The notes beneath the pieces are model-generated. The model was not told where the DNA came from. It searched no databases and saw nothing but the letters and a program-made list of their open reading frames with translations. From assembly GCF_042752395.1 (NCBI RefSeq), contig NZ_JBHYXZ010000006.1:47873-111872 (forward strand): a DNA stretch of 64,000 bases. The letters run 5' to 3'. This DNA is from Actinosynnema sp042752395. Lineage in GTDB: Bacteria; Actinomycetota; Actinomycetes; Mycobacteriales; Pseudonocardiaceae. The position numbers and the translations under genes are program-made. Below, one piece after another: positions 17,571 to 26,658 of this stretch. Positions within the stretch are counted from its first letter, which is position 1. Each line of letters begins with the position of its first letter.

Positions 17571-18239
17571 GTGGACCACGGTGGCAGGGGTGTCGAGCGG
17601 GCGGCGCACGCCGGCGGGCGGGTCGGGCCCGACCCGGCGTCGCTGGTCCGCCGTGCCGCCGACGCGGAGGCGACCGGCCTGGGCGGCGACCCGTGGCGGG
17701 CGCGTGACCTGTTCGCCGGGATGCTGCTCGACCACGACCGGGTGTTCGGGCCGGGTCACCCGGTGACGTTGGGCGTCCTCGGGCGGCTGGGCCACTGGGC
17801 CGGGCGCGTGGAGGACTTCGCCACGTCCCGGGCGGCGTACGAGGACCTGTACCGGCGGCGGTGCGCGGTGCAGGGCGAGGAGCACGAGGCGACGCTGGAC
17901 GCGTTGGCCCGGCTGGCGGAGGCGACCGGTCACGCCGGCGACCCGCTGGCCGCGTGCGACCTGCACGTGCGGTTGCTGGCGCGGCTGCGGCGGCAGCGGG
18001 GGCCTACGCACCGGGAGACGTTGGAGGCGATGAGCCGGTTGGCGCAGTGGCTGGCGTGCACCGGTCGGGCGGCGCGGGCGCGGGACCTGTTCGCCGAGCT
18101 GGCGCTGTCGCTGGTCGGCACGCCCGGCGAGGCGTCCGACTTCGCGCGCGAGTCGCTCGCGTACTGGCAGCGGCGGGTGGGGCAGGAGCGGCGGCTCTTC
18201 CACCTCGACGTGCGGGAGCGACGCCCGGTCACCTCGTGA
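17571..18239 (+). CDS. TPR-like repeat protein
   Basis: 222 residues from the GTG at 17571. Three helical repeats of about 42 residues, each with a phrase like GPGHPVTLGVLGRLGHWAG, GEEHEATLDALARLAEATG, GPTHRETLEAMSRLAQWLA, as in the TPR_10/12 tandem repeats of actinobacterial signalling proteins. No enzymatic or membrane part is present, so it looks like a stand-alone repeat domain. Ends before the bidirectional terminator at 18255. Function unknown. Confidence 0.75.
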   Translation: MDHGGRGVERAAHAGGRVGPDPASLVRRAADAEATGLGGDPWRARDLFAGMLLDHDRVFGPGHPVTLGVLGRLGHWAGRVEDFATSRAAYEDLYRRRCAVQGEEHEATLDALARLAEATGHAGDPLAACDLHVRLLARLRRQRGPTHRETLEAMSRLAQWLACTGRAARARDLFAELALSLVGTPGEASDFARESLAYWQRRVGQERRLFHLDVRERRPVTS

Positions 18240-18254
18240 CCGCCCACCGAACGC

Positions 18255-18291
18255 AAAAGCAGGGGTCCCCGCCCAGGGGACCCCTGCTTTT
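18255..18291. terminator. Bidirectional intrinsic terminator
   Basis: AAAAGCAGGGGTCCCC and GGGGACCCCTGCTTTT form a perfect 16-bp stem with a 5-nt loop and T-rich flanks on both strands. It separates the convergent TPR and FadE5 genes. Confidence 0.92.
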
Positions 18292-18334
18292 ATTCTGCCT
18301 CAAGGGTCTGACAATTCCCGGTGGTCGACCGGGG

Positions 18335-20173
18335 TCAGAACGCGGCTTCGTCCACGTCCATCAGGGAGTTGTCGGTCGCCTCGGTGATCTTGCGGCGGGC
18401 GGTCAGCTCCGGCAGCACGGACTTCGCGAAGAACGACGCCACCGCGACCTTGCCCTCGTAGAACGCCTTGTCCTTGGCCGACACCTGGCCGGCCAGCTTG
18501 GCCAGCGCCACCTCGGCCTGGCGCAGCAGCAGCCAGCCGACGAGCACGTCGCCCGCGGTCATGAGGAGGCGGACGGTGTTCTGGCCCACCTTGTAGAGGT
18601 TGCGGACGTCCTCCTGCGAGCCGGTCAGGAAGCCGACCATCGCGCCGAGCATGCCCTGGAGGTCTTCGAGCGCCTGCTTGAGCAGCGCCCGCTCCTCCTT
18701 GAGCCGCCCGTTGCCGCCCTCGTTGTCCAGGAACTTCTGGATCTCGCCGTTGAGGAAGCCGAGCGCCTGGCCCTTGTCGCGGATGATCTTGCGGAAGAAG
18801 AAGTCCAGCGACTGGATGGCCGTGGTGCCCTCGTACAGGGAGTCGATCTTCGAGTCGCGGATGTACTGCTCGATCGGGTAGTCCTGCAGGAAGCCGGAGC
18901 CGCCCAGGGTCTGCAGCGACTGGGCGAGCTGCTCGTACGCCCGCTCCGAGCCGACGCCCTTGACGATCGGCAGCAGCAGGTCGTTGACCTTCTCCGCCAG
19001 CTCCTTGTCGGGCCCGCCCAGCGCGATGCGGTCCTGCTGCGTCGCGGTGTAGAGGTAGACCGCGCGCAGGCCCTCCGCGTACGCCTTCTGCAGCATCAGG
19101 CTGCGGCGCACGTCCGGGTGGTGGGTGATGGTGACGCGCGGCGCGGTCTTGTCCGTCATCCGGGTCAGGTCGGCGCTCTGCACCCGCTCCTTGGCGTAGG
19201 CCAGGGCGTTGAGGTAGCCGGTGGACAGGGTGCCGATGGCCTTCGTGCCGACCATCATCCGGGCGTACTCGATGACCTGGAACATCTGCGCGATGCCGTC
19301 GTGCACCTCGCCGAGCAGCCAGCCCTTGGCCGGGACGCCGTGCTGGCCGAACGTCAGCTCGCACGTGGTGGAGACCTTGAGGCCCATCTTGTGCTCGACG
19401 TTGGTCACGAAGGCGCCGTTGCGCTCGCCCGTCGACTCGCCGGTCTCCGGGTCGAAGTGCCACTTCGGCACGAGGAACAGCGACAGGCCCTTGGTGCCGG
19501 GCTTCGGCTCGATGCCGGGGCCCTCGGGGCGGGCCAGCACCAGGTGCATGATGTTCTCGGTCATGTCCTGGTCGGCCGACGTGATGAACCGCTTCACGCC
19601 CTCGATGTGCCAGGTGCCGTCGTCCTGCAGCGTGGCCTTCGTGCGGCCCGCGCCGACGTCGGAACCGGCGTCCGGCTCGGTCAGCACCATGGTGGCGCCC
19701 CAGCCGCGCTCGATCATCAGCTCGGCCCAGCGCTTCTGCTGCTCGGTGCCGTTGCGGTAGACGACCGAGGCGAAGTTCGGGCCCGCCAGGTACATGTAGA
19801 TCGCCGGGTTCGCGCCCAGGATCAGCTCGGAAGCCGCCCACTGGACCGACGGCGGGATGCCGAAGCCGCCCAGCTCGTTCGGCAGCGACAGCCGGTACCA
19901 CTCACCGTCCCAGATGGCCCGGTAGGACTTCTTGAACGATTCGGGCAGCGTGGCCGAGTGGGTCTTCGGGTCGAAGACCGGCGGGTTGCGGTCGGCGTCG
20001 GCGAAGGACTCCGCCAGCGGCCCGACCGCCAGGTTGTTCAGCTCGGCAAGCACGCCGCGCGCCGTGTCCTCGTCGGACTGCTCGAACGGCCCCGTGCCGA
20101 GGTGGTCCTGCACGTTGAAGACCTCGAACAGGTTGAACTCGAGGTCCCGGACGTTGCTCTTGTAGTGACCCAT
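18335..20173 (-). CDS. fadE5: FadE5-type acyl-CoA dehydrogenase
   Basis: 612 residues, the long acyl-CoA dehydrogenase class of mycobacterial FadE5. The start MGHYKSNVRDLEFNLFEVF is the family's N-terminal extension. The FAD signature appears as VLTEPDAGSDVGAG (near residue 170), the catalytic region as YEGTTAIQSLDFFFRK and a C-terminal helical domain follows. The ATG at 20173 has GGAG 11 bases upstream. The promoter holds two boxes of the 14-bp fatty-acid motif (20211-20248). In mycobacteria fadE5 sits next to fadA2; here it is 11 kb away but keeps the same operator, so co-regulation is inferred. Confidence 0.92.
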   Translation of the reverse strand: MGHYKSNVRDLEFNLFEVFNVQDHLGTGPFEQSDEDTARGVLAELNNLAVGPLAESFADADRNPPVFDPKTHSATLPESFKKSYRAIWDGEWYRLSLPNELGGFGIPPSVQWAASELILGANPAIYMYLAGPNFASVVYRNGTEQQKRWAELMIERGWGATMVLTEPDAGSDVGAGRTKATLQDDGTWHIEGVKRFITSADQDMTENIMHLVLARPEGPGIEPKPGTKGLSLFLVPKWHFDPETGESTGERNGAFVTNVEHKMGLKVSTTCELTFGQHGVPAKGWLLGEVHDGIAQMFQVIEYARMMVGTKAIGTLSTGYLNALAYAKERVQSADLTRMTDKTAPRVTITHHPDVRRSLMLQKAYAEGLRAVYLYTATQQDRIALGGPDKELAEKVNDLLLPIVKGVGSERAYEQLAQSLQTLGGSGFLQDYPIEQYIRDSKIDSLYEGTTAIQSLDFFFRKIIRDKGQALGFLNGEIQKFLDNEGGNGRLKEERALLKQALEDLQGMLGAMVGFLTGSQEDVRNLYKVGQNTVRLLMTAGDVLVGWLLLRQAEVALAKLAGQVSAKDKAFYEGKVAVASFFAKSVLPELTARRKITEATDNSLMDVDEAAF

Positions 20174-20210
20174 CTCGTCGCTCACTCCATGCTGGTCGGG
20201 GCGGTCCCCC

Positions 20211-20248
20211 CTACTGACCGGTAACAACAGGGTATTACCTGTCAGTAA
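20211..20248. promoter_or_regulatory. Double TetR-type operator (site C)
   Basis: CTACTGACCGGTAA (20211-20224) and, on the other strand, TTACTGACAGGTAA (20235-20248) lie 38-75 bases upstream of the FadE5 start. Both match the box at 1951-1964 in 12 of 14 positions. Confidence 0.72.
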
Positions 20249-20320
20249 CCCGGGCAAGGCCGACCATCGGGGTTGTGGCGAACCAGACCTGCTTCGCCTG
20301 GTCTCCCCTATAGTCGGCCG

Positions 20321-22693
20321 GTGCCGTCCGGGCCCGACGTCAACCGAGTGGAGAACGCCGTCATCGGCGGTCATGCCATCCAGGTCGGTCACGTCCACGG
20401 CGACTTCGTGGTGGCGAAGGCCGACGGCGTCGTGAGTCGCCACATCGAGGTCCCCGTTCTGGAGGCGGACCCGGTGTTGTTGGGCGTGCACCGGCCGATC
20501 AGCGTGGGTTCGGACCCCTCGATGCCCCGTTACGTGCCGCGCGATGTCGACCTCCGACTGCGCGCGCTGATCGCCGGCGCGGCCGAGCGCGGTGGGTTCA
20601 TCCTGCTGGTCGGCGGCTCGTCGGTGGGCAAGACGCGGTCGTTGTTCGAGGCGGTCAGGGAAGTCGTGCCCGACCGGTCGCTGGTCCAGCCGGCGACCGC
20701 GCAGGGGCTGGACGCGTTCGACCGGGTCGTCCTCTGGTTGGACGAGCTCCAGTCCCACCTCGACGGCGAGCACGGCCTGAGCGCACCGGTGGTGCGTGGC
20801 CTGCTGGCCAGGAAGACGATCATCGTGGCGACGCTGTGGCCCGACTACTACGCCGCCTACACCGAGCACGACAGGTCCGTCGGGGACCGGTACGCGGTTG
20901 AGCGGGATCTGCTCAAACTGGCCGAAGTCGTGCACGTGGGCGCGGCGTTCACCGACGCCGAACGCACGCGTGCGGAAACCACCGCCGCACAGGACGAGCG
21001 GCTGCGCATCGCCCTGGCGTCGCGGGACTTCGGCTTGACACAGGTGCTGGCCGCCGCCCCACAACTCGTACACCGGTGGGAGAGCGCGGACCCGTACGCA
21101 CGGGCCGTCATGACCGCCGCCCTCGACGCCACGAGGCTGGGAGCACGCTCCGCCCTCACCGCCGACTTCCTCGAAGCTGCGGCATCCGGGTACTGCACAC
21201 CGGCGGAGCGCGCCTCCGCGCCGGCGGACTGGTTCCGGCGGGCGCTCGACTACGCGACCAAGCGCCAGCTCGGCGCGACCGCGCCGCTGGTGGCCGTAGG
21301 CGAGGCGATGGGTGTCGTCGACGGCTACCGGGTCGCCGACTACCTCCTGCAGCACGCCGATCGGACACGCCGCGCGACCGCGCCCCCGCGGACGTTCTGG
21401 GACGCCTGCGCGTCGCATGTCACCGACGACGGCGACGCGGCCCGGCTCGGCCGCGTGGCCTTGGAGCGGCGTCTCCACGGGTTCGCCCGCACCCTGCTCG
21501 ACCGAGCCGCGCGGACCGGCCTGCCCTCGGCGATGCACGACCTGGTGGAACTGCACCGCACGACCGGCGACCGGGTCGAGGCCGACGACATGGCCGAGCG
21601 GCTCGCCGCCTCGGACCAACCGGATGCCGCGATGTACCGGATGCTCGTGGACGCGTGGGACTTCGACGAGGTGGCCCGCTTGGCCGAGGAGGGCAACGAG
21701 CACGCCGTCGGCCACCTCATCGAGTACGGCGATCCCGAGTACGCCATTGTGCTGCTGCTCCAGACCTTCGACCACGAACAGTCGTGGTGTTGGCGCAAGC
21801 TGGCCGAACTGTACGAAGAGGTCGGGGAAACGGCCAAGGCCATCACCGCGTACGAGGTCCTCTTGGCGCGCGGCGAGGACGAGGACATCGACGCTCTCGC
21901 CGAACTGCTCAAGCAGGAGAGCCGGCTCGACCGACTCCGTGAGCTGACCGACGACGGCTACTTCTGCGCCGCGACCGCCCTCGCCGAGGCATTGGAGGAG
22001 AGCGGCGACGTCGGAGGCGCTTTGGGCGTGCTCCACGATTTCGCCGGACTCGGCAACCCCGAGGTCGACTGGGCGCTGGCGAACCTGCTCGCCCGTCGCG
22101 GCGACCTGGACGAACTGGTGGCACTGGCCGGGGACGGCGTGGGCAGTGCGGCGGACGAAGCAGCGAAATTGCTGGTCAGCCGCGGTAAGCGGAGTGAGGC
22201 GGTCGCGTTGGCGAAGCGGCTCGGCGCAGCGCGCCACCCGGTCGACGTGGCGGCCCTGTCGGGTGACCCGGCGGACGTGGACGAGGTGCGGGCCCTGGCC
22301 GACCGGGGCGACGAACGGGCCGCGTGGTTCATGGCCGAGCGGGCGCTGGAGCGGGGCGACCTCGACACGGCGATCCGGTACGCCGAGGTTTCGGCGACTT
22401 ACGGGATTTCACACGGAATTGCGACTGCGCTGGTCGAGGACGGTCAGGTCGACCGTGCGCTGGACTACCTCCGGTCCGGGGTGGAGGCCGGGGGCAGCGT
22501 CTTGTCCTCGATGCTCAACGGCCTGCTCCGTGAGCACGGCCGTGACCGCGAGTTGCGCGCACGGATCAGCGCAGGCGACAAGTGGGCCTGGCTTCCCCTG
22601 CACGAACTGCTGGTGGAGCAGGGGCGGGACGAGGAAGCCCGGCGCTTCCGGAAGTTCGGCCTCACCCCGGACGGCGAGATCGCGTCCCGGTGA
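20321..22693 (+). CDS. P-loop (STAND-like) protein with long helical-repeat region
   Basis: 790 residues. The N-terminus has VENAVIGGHAIQVGHVHGD, resembling the short beta-motif found before NTPase domains in actinobacterial multi-domain signalling proteins. A P-loop GGSSVGKT occupies residues 98-105, and WLDELQ (D141, E142) is a Walker-B candidate. From about residue 320 to the end the protein is made of degenerate helical repeats (e.g. AMHDLVELHRTTGDRVEADD, SWCWRKLAELYEEVGETAKA). The GTG at 20321 is six bases after TATAGT (20309-20314), a leaderless start. NTPase-plus-repeats suggests a STAND-type switch, perhaps in defence or regulation; function unknown. Confidence 0.75.
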   Translation: MPSGPDVNRVENAVIGGHAIQVGHVHGDFVVAKADGVVSRHIEVPVLEADPVLLGVHRPISVGSDPSMPRYVPRDVDLRLRALIAGAAERGGFILLVGGSSVGKTRSLFEAVREVVPDRSLVQPATAQGLDAFDRVVLWLDELQSHLDGEHGLSAPVVRGLLARKTIIVATLWPDYYAAYTEHDRSVGDRYAVERDLLKLAEVVHVGAAFTDAERTRAETTAAQDERLRIALASRDFGLTQVLAAAPQLVHRWESADPYARAVMTAALDATRLGARSALTADFLEAAASGYCTPAERASAPADWFRRALDYATKRQLGATAPLVAVGEAMGVVDGYRVADYLLQHADRTRRATAPPRTFWDACASHVTDDGDAARLGRVALERRLHGFARTLLDRAARTGLPSAMHDLVELHRTTGDRVEADDMAERLAASDQPDAAMYRMLVDAWDFDEVARLAEEGNEHAVGHLIEYGDPEYAIVLLLQTFDHEQSWCWRKLAELYEEVGETAKAITAYEVLLARGEDEDIDALAELLKQESRLDRLRELTDDGYFCAATALAEALEESGDVGGALGVLHDFAGLGNPEVDWALANLLARRGDLDELVALAGDGVGSAADEAAKLLVSRGKRSEAVALAKRLGAARHPVDVAALSGDPADVDEVRALADRGDERAAWFMAERALERGDLDTAIRYAEVSATYGISHGIATALVEDGQVDRALDYLRSGVEAGGSVLSSMLNGLLREHGRDRELRARISAGDKWAWLPLHELLVEQGRDEEARRFRKFGLTPDGEIASR

Positions 22694-22720
22694 GCTGCGA
22701 AGAGGTTTCGGGGTGCCGGG

Positions 22721-23473
22721 TCACACCGGGCGGGCGCCCCCGCCGGACAGCAGGCCCGCCTGGTAGGCCAGCGACACGGCGTGCGTCCGGTCCCGGGCGC
22801 GGAGTTTGCGCAGGATGTTCTTCACGTGCGTGCGCACGGTCTCCACGGACACGTACAGCTCGTTCGCGACCGCCTGGTTCTCCATGCCGTCGGCGATGAG
22901 CTGGAGCACCTCGTACTCCCGGCGGGACAGCGACCGGCGCGAGCCGGCCTCGGCGGCCGGGGTGAAGCCCGCGGCCAGCGGCGCGAGCGTCGGGTCGAGG
23001 TAGGTCCCGTCCGCGTGGGTGCGGGTGATGGCGTGCAGCACCTCGCCGATCTGGCCGTCCCGGGGCACGAGCCCGCGCACGCCCGCCGCCAACGCGGCCC
23101 GCACGAACTTGGCGGTCCGGTGCGGCTCGCGCACCAGGGACACCACGGCGAGCGTCGAGGAGGCGGCGCCGGTCAGCAACGTGGCCAGGTGGCCCTGCGG
23201 GTCGAGGACGGAGTCCACCAGCAGCACGTCCGGCCGCAGGCGCTCGTGCAGCCGCACGGCCGTGTGCAGGTGACCGGTGGCGCCGAGCCAGTGCATGGTC
23301 GGCGTGCGCCGGACCACGGCGGCCACGCCCTCGCGGAACAGCGGCACGGGGTCCACCAGCGCGACGCCGGGCCCGGGGGCCGGTGCGGGGGCGCGCCGAT
23401 CCCCGCCTGGCACGAGCGGGCGCGCGTTGAGACCGGTTCTCATGGTGGTGCGACACGCGCGACGACCAGCCAT
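22721..23473 (-). CDS. LuxR/NarL-family regulator with degenerate receiver
   Basis: 250 residues from the ATG at 23473, which has GAGGAA eight bases upstream; an internal ATG at 23443 is possible. Residues about 40-155 resemble a receiver domain, but the first acidic pair is DP (VALVDPVPLFREGV), and the usual Lys near the end is missing (GLVPRDG). The phospho-Asp position is kept (DVLLVDSVLD). The C-terminus is a full LuxR helix-turn-helix (LSRREYEVLQLIADG, YVSVETVRTHVKNIL). Probably works without classical phosphorylation. Divergent from the symporter at 23693, a likely target. Confidence 0.88.
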   Translation of the reverse strand: MAGRRACRTTMRTGLNARPLVPGGDRRAPAPAPGPGVALVDPVPLFREGVAAVVRRTPTMHWLGATGHLHTAVRLHERLRPDVLLVDSVLDPQGHLATLLTGAASSTLAVVSLVREPHRTAKFVRAALAAGVRGLVPRDGQIGEVLHAITRTHADGTYLDPTLAPLAAGFTPAAEAGSRRSLSRREYEVLQLIADGMENQAVANELYVSVETVRTHVKNILRKLRARDRTHAVSLAYQAGLLSGGGARPV

Positions 23474-23692
23474 GACGCGGTTTCCTCGCATTACTTTCCG
23501 TGCTTTCGCGGCGTCTCCGCTGGTCACGTACATGAACAAGGGTCACGAGTGTGACTCAATGATCGGTGGCGGTCTTCCGCTCGCCCGCAACGGGCTCGTA
23601 AGACGTACGTCACACACCCATGTGGGACGCCGCGCACCGCCGCCGCCCGAAGTACGCGCTGCCACCCCTGGGCCGAGCACTGTGGAGGCCGC

Positions 23693-25207
23693 ATGGAAAC
23701 CCTCGACTGGGTCGTAGTCGGTGGGTACTTCTTCGTGATGGTGGCGATCGGCTACTGGTCACGGGGGCGGATCAGGAACATCGCCGACTTCTTCACCGCC
23801 GGCGGCAAGATGCCCTGGTGGCTGTCGGGCATCTCGCACCACATGTCCGGTTACAGCGCCGTCATGTTCGTGGCCTTCGCCGCCGAGGCGTACCGGCTCG
23901 GCCTGACCGTCTACATCTGGTGGGCGCTGACGATCGGCGTCGGTGTCGGCATCGGCGCGTTCCTGTGGGCGGGCACGTGGAACCGGCTGCGCTCCAAGCA
24001 CGGCGTCAAGTCGCCGCTGGAGTACCTGGCCCGCCGCTACAACGTGCCGACCCAGCAGATCATGGCGTGGGCGGGCGCGGCGCTGAAGGTCGTGGACATC
24101 GCGGCCAAGTGGGTCGCGGTGGCGCTGCTGCTCCAGGGGTTCGCGGGCGTGCCGGTGTGGCTCGGCATCGCGCTCGTCGGCGTCGTCACGATGGTGTACT
24201 CGGTGCTGGGCGGCCTGTGGGCCGACGCGCTGACCGACTTCGGCCAGTTCGTCATCCAGGGCCTGGCGGGCATCGCCATGTTCGTCGCGGTCGCCGCGCA
24301 CTTCGGCGGCATCGACTTCATGTGGACCATCTGGGACCAGCTGCCCGAGTCGCACTCCGACCCGCTGTCCGGCCAGTACACGCTGATCTTCTTCATGGCG
24401 CTGTTCCTGATCAAGACGCTCGAGTACAACGGCGGCATGTGGAACCTGGCGCAGCGCTACATGGCCGCGCCGTCCGGCGCCGCGGCCAAGCGGTCGGCGC
24501 TGCTGTCCAGCGTGCTGTGGCTGCTGTGGCCGCTGGTGCTGTTCTTCCCGATGTGGGCCGCGCCGCTGATCGTGCCGGGCATGGAGGCCAACGCCGAGCA
24601 GGCGTACGTCGAGATGGGCAAGGCGATGCTGCCCGCTGGCATGGTCGGCCTGGTGCTGGCGGGCTTCTTCTCGCACACCATGGCGATGGTGTCCTCCGAC
24701 GCCAACGTGATCTCCGCGGTCATCACCCGGGACATGCTGCCCCGGCTGTGGAAGGGCGTGCGGCGGCTCGGCGAGGCTCAGCAGCTCCGGTTGGCGCGGA
24801 TCACCACGTTCCTGTTCATCGGCCTGAGCATGACGATCGCGCTGACCGCGGACACCAAGGGCTTCGTGCTCAAGGTGGTGATCGCCCTGGTGGCGGCCAC
24901 GATGGGCCCGATCGCGATCCCGCTGATGCTGGGCATGCTGCCGTGGTTCCGCAGGGTCGGCCCCACCGCGGCGACGACCTCGGCGATCGGCGGCCTCGTC
25001 ACGTGGGCCGTGCTGTACGTGCTCCAGCAGAACAAGGTCGAGTTCGTCACCCAGGCGGTGATCGTGTCCTGGCCGCTGCTGGTGTCGCTGGTGCTGTACC
25101 TGCTGGTGGGCCTGGTCCTCAAGCCCGAGCCGTCGCCGGAGCGGGACGCGCTGGTCGAGTCGCTGCGGTCCGACCCGGACGAGGAGAAGGTGGCGGCCCG
25201 GGCCTGA
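23693..25207 (+). CDS. Sodium:solute symporter (SSS family)
   Basis: 504 residues with about 13 membrane helices. The family start is METLDWVVVGGYFFVMVAIGYW with the NIADFFTAGGKMPWW motif; a later GLWADALTDFGQFVIQ matches the SSS consensus. The ATG at 23693 follows GGAGG. The cytoplasmic tail is charged (SPERDALVESLRSDPDEEK). The substrate (sugar, proline or other) cannot be read from sequence. Upstream about 220 bp are shared with the divergent LuxR gene. Confidence 0.9.
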   Translation: METLDWVVVGGYFFVMVAIGYWSRGRIRNIADFFTAGGKMPWWLSGISHHMSGYSAVMFVAFAAEAYRLGLTVYIWWALTIGVGVGIGAFLWAGTWNRLRSKHGVKSPLEYLARRYNVPTQQIMAWAGAALKVVDIAAKWVAVALLLQGFAGVPVWLGIALVGVVTMVYSVLGGLWADALTDFGQFVIQGLAGIAMFVAVAAHFGGIDFMWTIWDQLPESHSDPLSGQYTLIFFMALFLIKTLEYNGGMWNLAQRYMAAPSGAAAKRSALLSSVLWLLWPLVLFFPMWAAPLIVPGMEANAEQAYVEMGKAMLPAGMVGLVLAGFFSHTMAMVSSDANVISAVITRDMLPRLWKGVRRLGEAQQLRLARITTFLFIGLSMTIALTADTKGFVLKVVIALVAATMGPIAIPLMLGMLPWFRRVGPTAATTSAIGGLVTWAVLYVLQQNKVEFVTQAVIVSWPLLVSLVLYLLVGLVLKPEPSPERDALVESLRSDPDEEKVAARA

Positions 25208-25280
25208 GTGGGCCGCGTCGCCCTGTGTGCTGGGTCATCTCCGCTGTGCGGGCGCCGTCGTGCGCCCGCACAGTGGTGCC

Positions 25281-25667
25281 ATGGAGGGCTGGCGACCGCG
25301 GGACGGGGACGAATCCGCCGCCGGGTGGCGGCTGTGGCTGGCGCTGAGCGGCCGGCTGTGGCCGTCGGCCGAGTGGGACGGCACGCCCGCGGCGGCGGTG
25401 GCCGGTCTGCGGTCGGTGCTGGCGGAGTGCGCCGGGATCCGCGGCACGTACCCGGGCGACCAGTCGGCGGCGGTGCTGCGGCTGGTCGACTCGGTGGTGT
25501 TCGTGCTGAGCCTGCCGGTGGACCTGTGGCGCGAGGACGGGCTGCCGCTCGACGCCGACCGGGCGGCGTTGCTGCACAGCGACCTCGCCGGCGTGGTCGA
25601 GCACGTGGCCGAGGTGCGCGCGGTCCTGGCGCGCGGCGGCGGTTGGGCGGAGCTGGAGGCCAGGTAG
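25281..25667 (+). CDS. Hypothetical protein (128 aa)
   Basis: MEGWRPRDGDESAAGWRLWL begins a soluble, helical, Trp-rich protein with conserved-looking LPVDLWREDGLPLDADRAALL. The ATG at 25281 sits six bases after CACAGT, a weak -10-like hexamer. No family recognised. It lies between the symporter and the second OhrR-like gene. Confidence 0.6.
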   Translation: MEGWRPRDGDESAAGWRLWLALSGRLWPSAEWDGTPAAAVAGLRSVLAECAGIRGTYPGDQSAAVLRLVDSVVFVLSLPVDLWREDGLPLDADRAALLHSDLAGVVEHVAEVRAVLARGGGWAELEAR

Positions 25668-25770
25668 ACCCGCGTGGGCGACGCCCATGACGCTGTTCTG
25701 GGGCGGCCCTACCACCTGACTGTTGGGTGTGTCGTCACACCTCGTCACGGCCGCGCGCCGGACCAGGTAG

Positions 25771-25795
25771 TGTGCGTGCTAATGATTAGTGCACA
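25771..25795. promoter_or_regulatory. AT-rich palindrome over the MarR start codon
   Basis: CTAAT-G-ATTAG (25779-25789) is a perfect 11-bp palindrome covering the ATG at 25782, with TGTGC and GCACA outside it. A self-regulatory MarR operator is plausible. Confidence 0.45.
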
Positions 25796-26231
25796 AACTG
25801 TCGAGGACCCGCTGGCCCTGGAACGGCAGGTCTGCTTCGCGTTGTCCATCGCGTCCAGGAACGTGGTCGCGCTCTACCGGCCGCTGTTGGAACCCATGGG
25901 GCTCACCCACCCCCAGTACCTGGTGATGCTGGCGCTGTGGGGGCGCGCGCCGCTGTCGGTGAAGGAGCTGAGCAGGTTGCTGGCCCTGGAGCCCGCCACC
26001 CTGTCGCCGCTGCTCAAGCGGCTGGAGGGGATCGGGTACGTGACGCGGTCGCGGGCCGCGGCGGACGAGCGGCAGCTCGCCGTGACGCTGACCGAGGCGG
26101 GCGCCGCGCTGCGCGAGCAGGCGCTGGCCATCCCGCCCGCGGTGGTGGAGAAGCTCGGCATGTCGTTGGCCGAGCTGCAGGACCTGCACGCCGTGCTGAC
26201 CAGGGTGATCGCCGCGACGGAGCGGTCATGA
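25782..26231 (+). CDS. Second MarR/OhrR-type regulator
   Basis: 149 residues. The N-terminal LERQVCFALSIASRNVVALY keeps the OhrR peroxide-sensing Cys context, followed by LTHPQYLVMLALWG and the winged helix (LEPATLSPLLKRLEGIGYV, ADERQLAVTLT). It resembles the regulator at 3766 along its length but is clearly a separate gene. No ohr gene adjoins it. The stop overlaps the next start (ATGA), so it is translated together with the DUF5313 protein. The palindrome over its start suggests autoregulation. Confidence 0.85.
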   Translation: MISAQTVEDPLALERQVCFALSIASRNVVALYRPLLEPMGLTHPQYLVMLALWGRAPLSVKELSRLLALEPATLSPLLKRLEGIGYVTRSRAAADERQLAVTLTEAGAALREQALAIPPAVVEKLGMSLAELQDLHAVLTRVIAATERS

Positions 26232-26626
26232 GCGGCCCGTCGCTGCCGCTGCGCGCGTGGTACCTGCTCGGGGGCAGGCTGCCGATGCGCCACCGGGAGT
26301 GGGTGTTCCGGCAGGCCACCAAGCCGACGTGGTTGTTCTGGTTCGGCGTGCGGATGTTCCTCCAGGTGCTGCCGCTGACGGTGGTCATCGCGCTCGCACT
26401 GGTCCTGGGCCTCGGCTCACCGTGGCCGCTGGCGGTCGCGTGCGGGTCGCTCGGGCTGATCGTGGGCGTGTACTTCGGGGTGTCGTACGCGATCGAGAGC
26501 ACGGACAACCGGATGACGAAGTACGGCTACCCGGCGGGCGCGGCGGCCGAGGTGCGCAAGGAGCGGTCGCGGCGGGACCAGGAGCGCTACGAGCAGGTGT
26601 GGCGTTCGGCGGAAAACCGGTCCTGA
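26228..26626 (+). CDS. DUF5313-type small membrane protein
   Basis: 132 residues with two membrane helices (VLPLTVVIALALVLGLG; LAVACGSLGLIVGVYFG) after a conserved basic start (RAWYLLGGRLPMRHREWV) and before a charged tail. This is the layout of DUF5313 proteins of actinobacteria. ATG at 26228 overlaps the MarR stop by four bases. Function unknown; may be under peroxide control through its neighbour. Confidence 0.75.
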   Translation: MSGPSLPLRAWYLLGGRLPMRHREWVFRQATKPTWLFWFGVRMFLQVLPLTVVIALALVLGLGSPWPLAVACGSLGLIVGVYFGVSYAIESTDNRMTKYGYPAGAAAEVRKERSRRDQERYEQVWRSAENRS

Positions 26627-26658
26627 GCCGACGCGGCCGTGCCCTAGCGTGCCGTGAC

